64,000 nt of DNA from Filimonas sp. (lineage in GTDB: Bacteria; Bacteroidota; Bacteroidia; Chitinophagales; Chitinophagaceae), in the NCBI GenBank assembly GCA_017306865.1, contig JAFKHH010000020.1, positions 62,001 to 126,000 of the forward strand, given 5' to 3'. Both the position numbers and the translations under genes were made by a program. Shown here piece by piece: positions 44,601-54,014 of the stretch. Every line of letters starts with the position of its first letter. Positions within the stretch are counted from its first letter, which is position 1. The notes below the pieces were generated by a model. That model saw only the letters and a program-made list of their open reading frames with translations, did not search any database and was not told the DNA's origin.

Positions 44601-47600
44601 CGGTAAAACTGTTAAGCGTCCGTCATTATTGTTGTTACAGCTTACATCAATATGATCCGTTACTGTTGCCGTTAAAAGGTCCGGCTGCGTTACCACTGCT
44701 GTGGCGTTGGTTGTACATCCATGTGCGTCAGTAATAGCTACAATATATAGGCCTGCAGCTATTGAGGATATAGTGGCAGTTGTTCCTCCTCCTGGTGTCC
44801 AGTTATATTGGTAGGGAACTGTGCCGCCGGACACCGCCACGGTTGTGTTGCCGCTATTATCATTATTGCACAGCAGGTTGGTAACTGCGCTTATGCTGGC
44901 TGATAAAACACCCGGTTCTGTAATAGTTACATTTGCTGTTGTGGAACAGTTCTTATTATCTGTAATAGTGCAGTTATAGTTCCCTGCTGCTAAATTAGTC
45001 GCGGTTGCACCTGTTGCTCCATTCGACCAAAGGTAAGTGTATGGTGTAGTGCCTCCGGATACCTGTACTATAGCAATGCCGGTTGCATTACCATTACAAT
45101 CTACATTCGTCTGCGATGTAGTAGTGCTTAGCGCCGCAGGTTCTGTTATTGACGTAGATACCAAAGTAGTACATCCATGTGCGTCTGTAATGAGGCAAGT
45201 ATATGTGCCTGCCGTTAGATTAGTAATGGTACGGGTTGCCGCACCGTTAGACCATCTGTAGGTATATGGCATGGTGCCCCCCATTGCTATTGCTGTTACC
45301 CGCCCGTTGTTACCTCCATTGCAGTGCACATTTACACGGAATATTGTAACAGCAGTTAAAGCATCAGGCTGAGTGATGACAGCAGCAGCTCCCGCTACGC
45401 ATCCGTGCGCATCGGTTACGATGCAATTATAAGTTCCGGCTGCGCGACCAGATATGGTAGCAGTAGTATCACCACCTGGTGTCCAGCTATAATTGTATGG
45501 CATCGTTCCGCCTGCTGCATTTACTGTTGCACTGCCGGTATTGTCTCCGTTGCATAACAGGTTCGTTACTGAAGTTGCGTTTGCCGTTAATTCGGCTGGT
45601 TCTGTTATAATAACGTTAGCTGTGATTGAACAACCTTTGCTGTCTGTAATAGTACAATTGTAATTGCCCGCCGGTACGTTGCTGATACTTGCAGTTGTGG
45701 CGCCATTAGACCAGTTGTAAGTATAAGGTGCAGTACCCCCGCCTGCGGTTACTTTAGCACTGCCTGTATTGTCACCCTTACAAGTCAGGTTGGTAAAAGA
45801 GGTGCTTGCACTTAATGTGGAAGGCTGCGTTATTACATCGGAAACGGTAGTTGTACAACCATGCGCATCAGTAATTGTGCAGGTATAGTTACCGGCTGCA
45901 AGATTGCTGGCTGTAGCAGTTGTGGCGCCATTCGACCATTGGTAACTATATGACGCCGTGCCACCGGATGGTGTGGCGGTCAGGCTTCCATTGTTGCCTC
46001 CATTGCAATTCACATTTGTATGAGCAGAGATAACAGCCAATAATACAGATGGCTGTGTAAGTGTAGCCGTTGTTCCCGTAGTACAGCCCTGCGCATCTGT
46101 TATGGCACAGTGATAGCTTCCTGCTGCAAGGCCGGATATGGTAGCAGTTGTTTTTCCATCCGGTGACCAATTGTAAGTGTATGGAGTCGTTCCACCGATT
46201 ACAGTTACTGTAGCGCTACCTGAATTATCGCCACTACATAGCAGGTTACTGTATGCACTTATATTAGCGTCCAGTACATCCGGTTCTGTAATAGCAACAT
46301 TCACACTTGTTGTACATCCATTGGCATCCGTTACAATGCAATTATAATTTCCGGCAGGTAAATTGTGAATAGATGCTGAAGTTGTGCCGTTACTCCATGT
46401 ATAAGAGTAAGGTGTTTTACCTCCCGTAACCGATAGCGCGATATCGCCTGTGCTATTGCCATTGCAGTCCACATCCTTTTTAATAAAAGATGTGCTTAGG
46501 GCAGCAGGCTGGGTAATTGTTATTGTAGCATTTTTATTGCATCCATTTGCATCTGTGATCACGCAAATATAAGTGCCAGCCGCCAGGTTATTGATGGTCT
46601 GAGTGGTTGCGCCATTGCTCCAGCTATACGTATAAGGGCCAGTTCCTCCGCTTGCAAATACGGTTGCAATACCTGTGTTGCCACCATTGCAGAGAACATT
46701 CGTTATACCAGTTGTAAATGTAATAGCTGTTGGTTGTGTAATTGTTATTGTGGCATTTTTATTGCATCCATTTACATCCGTAATCAAACAAGTATAAGTA
46801 CCGGCTGCCAGGTTAGTGATAGTTGCAGTAGTGCCACCATTACTCCAACTGTACGTATAAGGGCTTGAGCCGCCACTAGCAATTACAGAGGCTACACCTG
46901 TGTTAAATCCATTACACAAAACATCTATTTTATTTGTTGTAAAGGATAGCACAGTTGGCTGAGTTATCAAAGTATTTATGGTAGTATCACAGCCATGGCT
47001 ATCTATAATGTTGCAGGAATAAATGCCCGGTGTAAGATTACTGATGGTTGCAGTAGTGCCACCATTACTCCAATTATAAGTATAAGGCGGTGATGCTCCG
47101 GAGACGTTTACTGAAGCATTTCCATCGCCACTGCCATTACATGAAATATTCGTATGATTAACAGTAACCGCAAAAGGTGTGGGTTGAGCAATAGTTGCTG
47201 AAGTTGAAATTGTACAGCCATTGTAGTCAGTAGTGACACATGTATATGATCCTATGGGAAGACCGCTGACTGTTGCTGTAGTATAGTTGCCCGGTGTCCA
47301 TAAGTAAGTATAAGGTGCAGTACCACCCGAAGCTGTAGTACCGACCGTACCATTGTTTCCGGCGTAGCAGGAAACATTGGTATGGCTGGAGCTAGACTGC
47401 AATGCCGTAGGTTCCGTAATGTCTATGGCGCCTGCGACAGAACATAAATGCAGGTCTGTTACTGTATATGTTTGTGTGCCTGGTGCAAGATTGGCTACTT
47501 GTGCTGTTGTAGCGCCTGTAGACCATGAGTATGTATAGCCAGGTGTGCCACCTGCGGGGGTAAGCGTAACTGTTGCGTCATTTGCGCCTTTGCAGCTTAC

Positions 47601-50600
47601 GTTTACCTGTGTTACTGCAACTATTAAGACATCAGGTTGAGCTATTGTTGTATTAGAAGATGCAATGCAACCTTTGAAGTCAGTAACTGTGCAAGTGTAT
47701 GTACCCGCGCCCAGGCCTGTTGCAATATCGCCAGTACCACCGCTTGGTGTCCATTGGTACGCGTAAGGAGATGTGCCTCCGGAAACATCTGCAGCAGCAG
47801 CGCCACTTAGGCTGCCATTACAAGTTACATCCAACTTACTTATATCTACGACCAATTCGCTTGGCTCAGCTACAGCAACTGTTATCTGCCCTGTACAATC
47901 ACGTGAGTCCGTAATCACGCAGATGTAAGAACCTGCTGTAAGGTTGTTAATGGAAGCTGTGGTAGCGCCGGTGTTCCAGCTATAAGTATAAGGTGCAGTA
48001 CCGCCGGTGCCGGATAAGATAATGCTGCCGGTAGCACCTCCATAGCAAACAACATCTGTTTTGCTAATGATAGCGGATACGACTGCAGGTTCGGAAATAG
48101 TTATGCTTGTAGCAGAGGTTACACAATTGTTGGCATCCGTTACCTGGCAACTATAACTACCCGGCGCTAATTGATTAATGATCTGACTTGTTGCACCTGT
48201 TGACCATAAGTACGTGTATGGCGCTACACCTCCGGCCCTATTCACTATAGCAATTGCATCTGTTGCTCCGTTACAGGAAACAGGTCTTGTTATACTGATG
48301 GATGCAACCAGCTTAGGTGGTTGTGTTATATCAGCCGTACTGGTGATCTTACAACCATTTGCATCAGTAACATTTGCTGTATAAGTACCTGGTGTAAGAT
48401 TGGTGATAGTAACAGTAGTAGCATTATTAGGCACCCACACATAGGTATAAGGGAGCGTGCCTCCGCTAATAACTGCTGTGGAAGATCCGTTACTACCGCC
48501 ATGGCAGCTAATGTTTGCCTGCGTAGTGTTAGCAGTTAATGCAACTGGTTCTGTTATCGTAACAGTAGAAGTGGTGGGGCATCCATTTGCATCTGTTATG
48601 GTACAGGTATAAGTATCTGCAGAAAGCCCGGACGCAGTAGCGCCGTTGCCACCGGATGGCGACCATGCGTAGATGTACGGGGCAACGCCACCGGATGGAG
48701 AGACAGTAATATAGCCATTAGCAAAGCCTGCACAATTCATATCCTTCTTTGTAGTACTTACGGTTAACGCAGCAGGTGTATTGATAGTAACAGGTATAGA
48801 GGCTGTGCAGCCACGTGCGTCTGTGATCAGGCAAGAATAATTTCCGGCAACAAGTGAAGACGCTGTAGCGTTATTGCCACCAGACGGTGACCATGCATAG
48901 CTATAAGGGTTGCTACCTCCGTGTGGTGTTATAGTTGCAGCGCCGGTATTGCTACCATTACATAAAACATTCGTTTCTGTTACATCTGCAGTAACGGGGG
49001 CAGGCTCTATGATCGTCACACTCACCATATCCTGTACAGCGTTGGCGTCTGTTATGGTGCATGTATAAGTGCCCGGCGCAAGATTAGAGATGGATGCCGT
49101 GGCGGCTCCGCCCGGAGACCAATTATATGTATATGGCGCAGTACCTCCGGCTGGGTGTACGGTAGCGGAGCCGTCTGTAGCTCCGTTACAGGATATATTT
49201 GTTTGCGATGTAGTCACTGCAAGTATAGTTGGTTCTGTTATCACTATAGTTTGTGTACTGGTACAGCTATTTACATCTGTAACAGTACACGTGTAAGAGC
49301 CGGGAGGTAAGTTGAAAATAGATGATGTTGTTTGCCCGCCTGGTGACCAGCTATACGCATATGGTGCAGTACCTCCAGATGGGCTTGCTGTTGCAGTACC
49401 ATCGTTAGCCCCGGGCGAAGAACCGTTTGTATAAGTTACATTCGCATTTAATGCACTTGTTTCAGAGATATATGTTTGCGTAGTAGTAACGCTACATCCA
49501 TTTGCATCTGTAACAGTACACGTATAAGTGCCGGCGCCAAGGCCAGTAGCTGTAGCTGAAGTGCCGCCAGCCGGCGACCAGTTATATGTATAAGGCGCAG
49601 TGCCACCGGCTACATTTACATGTGCAGTGCCGTTTGTGCTGCCATTACAGGTTACATCAGTGTGTGTGTCAATATTTGCTTTAAGCAGTGGCGGGTTTTG
49701 TACATTTACAGTGCCTATAGCAACACATCGATTTGCGTCTATTACTACGCATGTATAAGTACCCACAGGTAAATTGTTAATTGTTGCGGTAGTACCACCT
49801 CCGGGAGTCCAGGCATAGGTATATGGTGTGGTACCTCCGCTGACTGATGCAGTTGCTGCACCATCAGATGCTCCGGTGCAGCTAACATCCGTTTTGGAGA
49901 AAGAGCCGGTCAGCATTGTTTTTTCTGTAATTGTTACTGTTGTTGTAATAATACATCTACTCGCATCTATAACAGTACAGGTGTAGGTGCCGGCGCCAAG
50001 GCCAGTAGCTGTAGCGCCTGTGCCACCGTTAGGCGACCAGCTATAAGCGTATGGTGCAGTGCCGCCTGTAACGTTTACGGTAGCTATACCGGTTTTTTTT
50101 CCATTGCAACCTACATTTGTCTGAGACGTTGTAACTGCAAGCGCAGAAGGCTCTGTAACAACAGCAGGAGATGGTACTGCATATGTACAGCCATTGTGGT
50201 CTGTGATGGTTACTGTATAAATGCCCGGTGCAAGATTATTGATCGTTTGTGTAGTGCCGCCGGTTGACCATCTATAGGAGTATAATGCACTTCCACCGGA
50301 AGGATTTACTGTCGCGGTACCATCGTTTATTCCGTTGCATGTTACATCTGTGACTGATACAGAACCTTCCAGTGCAGAAGGCTGAGATACTGTTGTGGAT
50401 ACTACAGTAGTGCATCCGTTTGCATCTGTAATGGTACAGGTATATATACCTGTCGGTAAATTATTGATGGTTGCAGTAGTGCCGCCATTAGACCAACTAT
50501 ATGTATAAGGAGAGGTGCCGCCGGATGCTGTAGCTGTAGCCATACCATTGCTCGCACCATTACATGTCACATTTGTATGTGTGGCAAAGCCCGTTAATAA

Positions 50601-53600
50601 GGTTGGTTGTACAATAGCTACAGTACCCGAAAAAGTACATCCGTTTGCATCTGTAGCTGTGCCTGTATAAGTACCCGGATCAAGGTTTGTTATAGTGACT
50701 GTTGTTTTCCTTCCGGGTATCCAGAAGTAGGTATAAGGCGGTACACCGCCAGATACAATTGCAGTTGCAGTACCATCATTTGCACCATTGCATGTTATGT
50801 TTGATTTATTGGCGGTAGCTGTTAACGGGGATGGTTGCGTCATAGTAAAGCTGACCGTTGTATCACATCCGTTCGCATCTGTAATGGAGCAGGTATAAGC
50901 GCCCGCAGTCAGTCCGTTTGCTGTAGCTGCCACACCCCCGGACGGTGCCCACTGATATACATACGGTGTAGTACCACCACTGGTTACGTTTACTGTAGCA
51001 GAACCTGTAGCATTGCCATTGCAGTCGATATTCACTTGAGATTTAGTGAACGTGATGCGTGCAGTTTGTGTAATAGTTATAGTAGCAGTAGTGTCGCAAC
51101 CATTTGCATCACGAATAGAGCATGTATATGCGCCGGCTATTACATTGCTGATAGAAGAGCTGGTAGCGCCATTGCTCCAGTTGTAAGTGTACGGAGGCGT
51201 ACCTCCGGATACAGAAAGGTTTGCAGTGCCTGTGGATGTTCCATAACAAAGGATGTTTGTCTGGGATGATGTGAATGCTATTTTAGCAGGCTCGCCAATA
51301 GTTACTGATATGTGTATGATACATCCGTTTGCATCTGTAATGGTACACGTATAAGAGCCTGCAGTCAGCCCGCTTATATTGGCAGTAGTAGCGCCATTAC
51401 TCCAGCTATAGATATATGGAAATACGCCGCCATTTACAACCATCGTAATACTACCATCACTACCGAGGTTACATTTTACATCTGTTTTGATCGTTGTAAC
51501 AATTATTTGTGCGGCTTCCGTAATCGTAACAGAAGCAGTAGTAGTGCATCCGTTTGCATCTGTGATGGTACACATATAAGAGCCTGCAGTTAGCCCGCTT
51601 ATGCTGGCAGTAGTAGCGCCATTACTCCAGTTATAGGTATATGGAGAAACACCTCCTGAAACGATTACGCTTGCAGCACCTGTTGCTGCACCATGGCAGC
51701 GTACATCTGTTTGTGTGGTATTGGTGATCAATGCAGATGGTTCAGTAATGGTAATAGCAGCAGTAGTATCACACCCATGGACATCTGTGATAGTACAGGT
51801 GTAATTACCTGTGGCAACATTGCTGATGGAAGGCGTAGTGCTGCCATTGCTCCAGTTATAAGTGTATGGCGCGGTACCGCCAGATACGGTTAGTGTAGCG
51901 CCGCCGGTAGTAGCGCCATTACATAACACATTTGTTTGTGCTGTACTATAGCTGATAACCGGAGGTTGGGTAATCAGCACGCTTATAGTCGTGTCACATC
52001 CGTTTGCATCCGTAATGGTACAGGAATATGCACCGGCCGAAAGGTTTGCGATGTTGGCAGTATTGCCTGTTACAGGAAACCAATTATAACTATATGGACT
52101 GGTAGCGCCTGTTACAGTTAATGTTGCAGTTCCGTCGCTGCCGTTATTACATGTTACATTAGTGGATGCTTTGGTAACCGTAAAGGCGCTAGCTTGTGTA
52201 AAGGTAATAGTGATAGTAGAGTCACATCCATTTGCATCTGTAATGGAACAAGTATAAGTACCTGCTGCAAGGTTGCTCACTGTTGGTGCTGTGCTGCCGG
52301 TGCTCCATAAATAAGTATAAGGAGAAGCTCCGCCCGAAACAATTATAGTTGCTGCTCCTGTAGCTGCGCCATTACAGCGAACATTTGTTTTATTCACCAC
52401 ATAGCTCATCTGGGGGGATTGGGTGATGGCAACTGTTGCAATTTTACTACATCCGTTTACATCTGTTATAGTACATGTATAAACACCCGCTGCCAGGTTG
52501 TTAGCAGTGGCAGTCGTGCTGCCGCTACTCCATACATATGCGTAAGGTGCTACACCGCCGGTGACAGTTATTGTGGCTGAGCCTGTTGCTGCGCCGTAGC
52601 ATAATACATTTGTCTTAGAGATAGTGTATGACAAATCATCAGGTTCCGTAACTGTTACACTTTGCGAAGTATCGCATCCGTTCTTGTCTGTGATGGTGAA
52701 CGTATAAGATCCTGCCGTTAATGAACTAATGGCGTTAGTTGTTGCGCCTGTAGACCATTCGTATGTATATGGTGTGGTGCCGCCGCTGGTAGCCAGTGAC
52801 AGGCTACCTGTGTTGTCTCCGCTGCAAAGCACATTTGTTTGCGTGAGCGTGTATTGTATTTTAGCTGGTTCTGAAATAGTTACAGTTGTAGTCGTGTCAC
52901 ATCCGTTTGCATCAGTAATGACACAGGTATATGTACCCGGCCCCAGGTCGTTTACAAGCGAAGAAGAAGGTGCGCCGTTGCTCCACAGGTAACTGTATGG
53001 TGCAATGCCACCACTAACATTAATATATGCGATGCCATTATTATCGCCATTACACTTTATATTGATCTGCCTGGTGGCGAAAGATATCTGAGTGGCCTGT
53101 GTAATGGATATGCTTATTGCTGTATCGCATCCATTTGCATCTGTAATAGTACACGCATACTGCCCGGCAGAAAGATTGTTGAGCGTACTGGTTGTTTCAC
53201 CCGTCTCCCATAGATAAGTGTATGGTGCCGTACCGCCGGATGTAGTTAATGCAATACTACCAGTAGAAGCACCATTACAACCTACATTGCTCTTGGATAT
53301 ATTTATTGAAAATGGTAAAGGTTGTGAGATTACGACATCTTTTGTAATAGAAGTGCCTGCATTGTCTGTAGTAGTGCAGGAATAGTTACCGGCAGGTAAA
53401 TTAGAAATACTGGCTGTTGTAGCTCCCGTAGACCAAAGATACCTATAGGGCGCTGTGCCTCCTGCTGCAATCGCATTAGCGCTGCCATTATTTGCTCCTG
53501 CACATGTTATATCTGTTTTGTGTATAGTAAAAACGAGCGGCTGTGCAGCAGCTATGATCAGGAAGAAGAAACAGGTAATGGTAATAATTAGTTTTAGTCT

Positions 53601-53603
53601 CAT
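41628..53603 (-). CDS. Giant SprB-repeat cell-surface adhesin with T9SS type-B C-terminal domain
   Basis: 3991 residues. A Sec signal peptide (MRLKLIITITCFFFLIIAAA) is followed from about residue 22 to 3650 by 48 repeats of about 76 residues. The consensus reads T-N-V-x-C-N-G-x-x-x-G ... GGT-xPYTY-x-WSNGATT ... AG-x-YTCTITDANGC ... ITxPxxL, and each repeat carries two conserved Cys. This is the SprB repeat of gliding adhesins. Next come two DUF11-like beta domains (about 3650-3900, NNGPNTLDSIIITDAIP and TNVGITAKNVVITDTIP). The last 88 residues are a gliding-motility-associated C-terminal domain (NVITPNSDGHNDKFVIDGLE, YYYTLKLRDSNG, GYLMIMKK), a type IX secretion signal. It should be a secreted, surface-attached filament. 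No other T9SS or gliding gene is in the window, so a role in gliding, adhesion or biofilm is inference. Confidence 0.95.
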   Translation of the reverse strand: MRLKLIITITCFFFLIIAAAQPLVFTIHKTDITCAGANNGSANAIAAGGTAPYRYLWSTGATTASISNLPAGNYSCTTTDNAGTSITKDVVISQPLPFSINISKSNVGCNGASTGSIALTTSGGTAPYTYLWETGETTSTLNNLSAGQYACTITDANGCDTAISISITQATQISFATRQINIKCNGDNNGIAYINVSGGIAPYSYLWSNGAPSSSLVNDLGPGTYTCVITDANGCDTTTTVTISEPAKIQYTLTQTNVLCSGDNTGSLSLATSGGTTPYTYEWSTGATTNAISSLTAGSYTFTITDKNGCDTSQSVTVTEPDDLSYTISKTNVLCYGAATGSATITVTGGVAPYAYVWSSGSTTATANNLAAGVYTCTITDVNGCSKIATVAITQSPQMSYVVNKTNVRCNGAATGAATIIVSGGASPYTYLWSTGSTAPTVSNLAAGTYTCSITDANGCDSTITITFTQASAFTVTKASTNVTCNNGSDGTATLTVTGATSPYSYNWFPVTGNTANIANLSAGAYSCTITDANGCDTTISVLITQPPVISYSTAQTNVLCNGATTGGATLTVSGGTAPYTYNWSNGSTTPSISNVATGNYTCTITDVHGCDTTAAITITEPSALITNTTQTDVRCHGAATGAASVIVSGGVSPYTYNWSNGATTASISGLTAGSYMCTITDANGCTTTASVTITEAAQIIVTTIKTDVKCNLGSDGSITMVVNGGVFPYIYSWSNGATTANISGLTAGSYTCTITDANGCIIHISVTIGEPAKIAFTSSQTNILCYGTSTGTANLSVSGGTPPYTYNWSNGATSSSISNVIAGAYTCSIRDANGCDTTATITITQTARITFTKSQVNIDCNGNATGSATVNVTSGGTTPYVYQWAPSGGVAATANGLTAGAYTCSITDANGCDTTVSFTMTQPSPLTATANKSNITCNGANDGTATAIVSGGVPPYTYFWIPGRKTTVTITNLDPGTYTGTATDANGCTFSGTVAIVQPTLLTGFATHTNVTCNGASNGMATATASGGTSPYTYSWSNGGTTATINNLPTGIYTCTITDANGCTTVVSTTVSQPSALEGSVSVTDVTCNGINDGTATVNPSGGSALYSYRWSTGGTTQTINNLAPGIYTVTITDHNGCTYAVPSPAVVTEPSALAVTTSQTNVGCNGKKTGIATVNVTGGTAPYAYSWSPNGGTGATATGLGAGTYTCTVIDASRCIITTTVTITEKTMLTGSFSKTDVSCTGASDGAATASVSGGTTPYTYAWTPGGGTTATINNLPVGTYTCVVIDANRCVAIGTVNVQNPPLLKANIDTHTDVTCNGSTNGTAHVNVAGGTAPYTYNWSPAGGTSATATGLGAGTYTCTVTDANGCSVTTTQTYISETSALNANVTYTNGSSPGANDGTATASPSGGTAPYAYSWSPGGQTTSSIFNLPPGSYTCTVTDVNSCTSTQTIVITEPTILAVTTSQTNISCNGATDGSATVHPAGGTAPYTYNWSPGGAATASISNLAPGTYTCTITDANAVQDMVSVTIIEPAPVTADVTETNVLCNGSNTGAATITPHGGSNPYSYAWSPSGGNNATASSLVAGNYSCLITDARGCTASIPVTINTPAALTVSTTKKDMNCAGFANGYITVSPSGGVAPYIYAWSPSGGNGATASGLSADTYTCTITDANGCPTTSTVTITEPVALTANTTQANISCHGGSNGSSTAVISGGTLPYTYVWVPNNATTVTITNLTPGTYTANVTDANGCKITSTADITQPPKLVASISITRPVSCNGATDAIAIVNRAGGVAPYTYLWSTGATSQIINQLAPGSYSCQVTDANNCVTSATSITISEPAVVSAIISKTDVVCYGGATGSIILSGTGGTAPYTYSWNTGATTASINNLTAGSYICVITDSRDCTGQITVAVAEPSELVVDISKLDVTCNGSLSGAAAADVSGGTSPYAYQWTPSGGTGDIATGLGAGTYTCTVTDFKGCIASSNTTIAQPDVLIVAVTQVNVSCKGANDATVTLTPAGGTPGYTYSWSTGATTAQVANLAPGTQTYTVTDLHLCSVAGAIDITEPTALQSSSSHTNVSCYAGNNGTVGTTASGGTAPYTYLWTPGNYTTATVSGLPIGSYTCVTTDYNGCTISTSATIAQPTPFAVTVNHTNISCNGSGDGNASVNVSGASPPYTYNWSNGGTTATISNLTPGIYSCNIIDSHGCDTTINTLITQPTVLSFTTNKIDVLCNGFNTGVASVIASGGSSPYTYSWSNGGTTATITNLAAGTYTCLITDVNGCNKNATITITQPTAITFTTGITNVLCNGGNTGIATVFASGGTGPYTYSWSNGATTQTINNLAAGTYICVITDANGCNKNATITITQPAALSTSFIKKDVDCNGNSTGDIALSVTGGKTPYSYTWSNGTTSASIHNLPAGNYNCIVTDANGCTTSVNVAITEPDVLDANISAYSNLLCSGDNSGSATVTVIGGTTPYTYNWSPDGKTTATISGLAAGSYHCAITDAQGCTTGTTATLTQPSVLLAVISAHTNVNCNGGNNGSLTATPSGGTASYSYQWSNGATTATASNLAAGNYTCTITDAHGCTTTVSDVITQPSTLSASTSFTNLTCKGDNTGSAKVTAGGGTAPYTYNWSNGATTASISNVPAGNYNCTITDSKGCSITANVIITEPAELTANATSVTNLLCNGDNTGSATVNAAGGTMPYNYSWTPGGDTTATISGRAAGTYNCIVTDAHGCVAGAAAVITQPDALTAVTIFRVNVHCNGGNNGRVTAIAMGGTMPYTYRWSNGAATRTITNLTAGTYTCLITDAHGCTTLVSTSITEPAALSTTTSQTNVDCNGNATGIAIVQVSGGTTPYTYLWSNGATGATATNLAAGNYNCTITDNKNCSTTANVTITEPGVLSASISAVTNLLCNNDNSGNTTVAVSGGTVPYQYNWTPGGGTTATISSIAAGLYIVAITDAHGCTTNATAVVTQPDLLTATVTDHIDVSCNNNNDGRLTVLPAGGTLPYAYLWSNGATSATISNLAAGNYSCTITDAHGCTTAITATITAPPVLNATAIQTNVDCNGSNTGAANITVTGGTLPYTYQWSNGASTAGISNVPAGTYSCTITDAHGCIAVTTVTITEPLTLNATVISQNNLTCNGDNSGSATIAVSGGTAPYTFLWSNGATSAAVNNLAAGNYSCTVTDAHGCTTNVLVIITQPNLLTATITSHTDASCNSNNDGQLTILPSGGTAPYTFLWSNGVTSATINNLAAGNYSCTVTDAHGCATTLSATITEPAALTATTTQTNVDCNGNNTGAATVTISGGTAPYTYLWSNGTAGATINNIGAGIYTCIITDAHSCVITATVTITESAPLDATISKTNIDCNGALSGAASVSASGGTAPYNYLWSNGATTQALSNIAAGSYTCTITDANGCRTKVLTILTEPAALNATASGINAGCYGATTGSASVTTNGGTAPYSYLWSNNAATATINNIAAGVYTCTITDANGCNTTASALVTEPPVLASTTSLTNVDCNGNTTGMASANASGGTAPYSYLWSTGATTASINSLPAGRYSYIVIDANACTTTTTVIITQPTALVAATNTPTSILCNGDNTGSASVTASGGIAPYNYNWSNGSTSATINELVAGKYVATVTDANGCGATDSVTIASANFSAVKTVTDEGNDGTVTVNELLTYTIRLKNNGPNTLDSIIITDAIPANTRFVSSTTGAVDNNVLLIKETNFSMNEERTYTIVVRANASLTGVTLINNIAEVKNSNSAVGKCIVNAAVTIPVYNIPPVEIVDLGIEKQVDQKAVTVGDNYNYTLLATNVGITAKNVVITDTIPTQLNYITNSTSEGFIDYNANSRVLTWSLDSIRSGAGASLSITVRAMMLGTVLNATNITNSQKDTNQANNRSAVAKNIIPFKIPNVITPNSDGHNDKFVIDGLELYPENELIIFNRWAANVYQQKNYKNDWDGGSLNAGTYYYTLKLRDSNGAWHEYNGYLMIMKK
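42655..53540 (-). repeat. Array of 48 SprB-type repeats within the giant gene
   Basis: Counting the TN(V/I)xCNG-like start of each unit gives 48 units, each about 228 bp. Units differ from each other at the DNA level except for local runs of close copies, for example units 30-31 (about 46510-46960) and 42-43 (about 43800-44230). Units 33-44 follow a three-unit pattern. Unit 19 has lost the first conserved Cys. The count is by eye, and one or two degenerate units could be split differently. Confidence 0.85.
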
Positions 53604-54014
53604 ATTCTGATCTGCCTATTGATTTCTGGTTGAGCACATTTTTTATATCGTGGTGTTTAATAATAGACATAGCGTTATGTCTACCATAAATAAGCCTGTA
53701 TCCTACGGATACGGACATAGCTATCGCCAGTACGACTATAGACGATACTATTGGTATTGAGGCGGCGTGCAAATAATGTGGGGAGGATGAATGTTTTTGC
53801 CAGGTTAGCAGCAATACATATGGGTTGTAATCTTGCTGATATTCTATCTGGCGCGGGTAGCCTTTGCAATTAGACACTTTTCACGATACGAGTCCGTATG
53901 TTTTCTTCACTTTTATTATAAAGAAAATGTTATGCATGCCTGGTGATTTTAAAAAAGCCTTTTACCGGCGGAAGATTGCTTTCGTTAGTGTCAATGATGT
54001 GATAGTGTGTTGTA
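53604..54014. promoter_or_regulatory. Divergent intergenic region with 7-bp inverted repeat
   Basis: 411 bp between the giant minus-strand gene and the plus-strand porin gene. The clearest feature is AGACATA-GCGT-TATGTCT at 53665-53682, 62-79 bases upstream of the giant gene's ATG, in a position suitable for an operator. No full TTTG/TAnnTTTG pair was found for either gene. The rest shows nothing I can assign. Confidence 0.5.

Noticed and set aside
42200-53000. Many plus-strand open frames of 60-144 codons inside the giant gene, several sharing phrases such as VCICNG
   Set aside because: They are antisense shadows of the repeats. The shared phrases reflect the repeat DNA, not a protein family.
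42655-53540. Regular 228-bp spaced repeats resembling a CRISPR or satellite array
   Set aside because: The period is far too long for CRISPR, units are diverged and all lie in one open reading frame that translates to SprB repeats.
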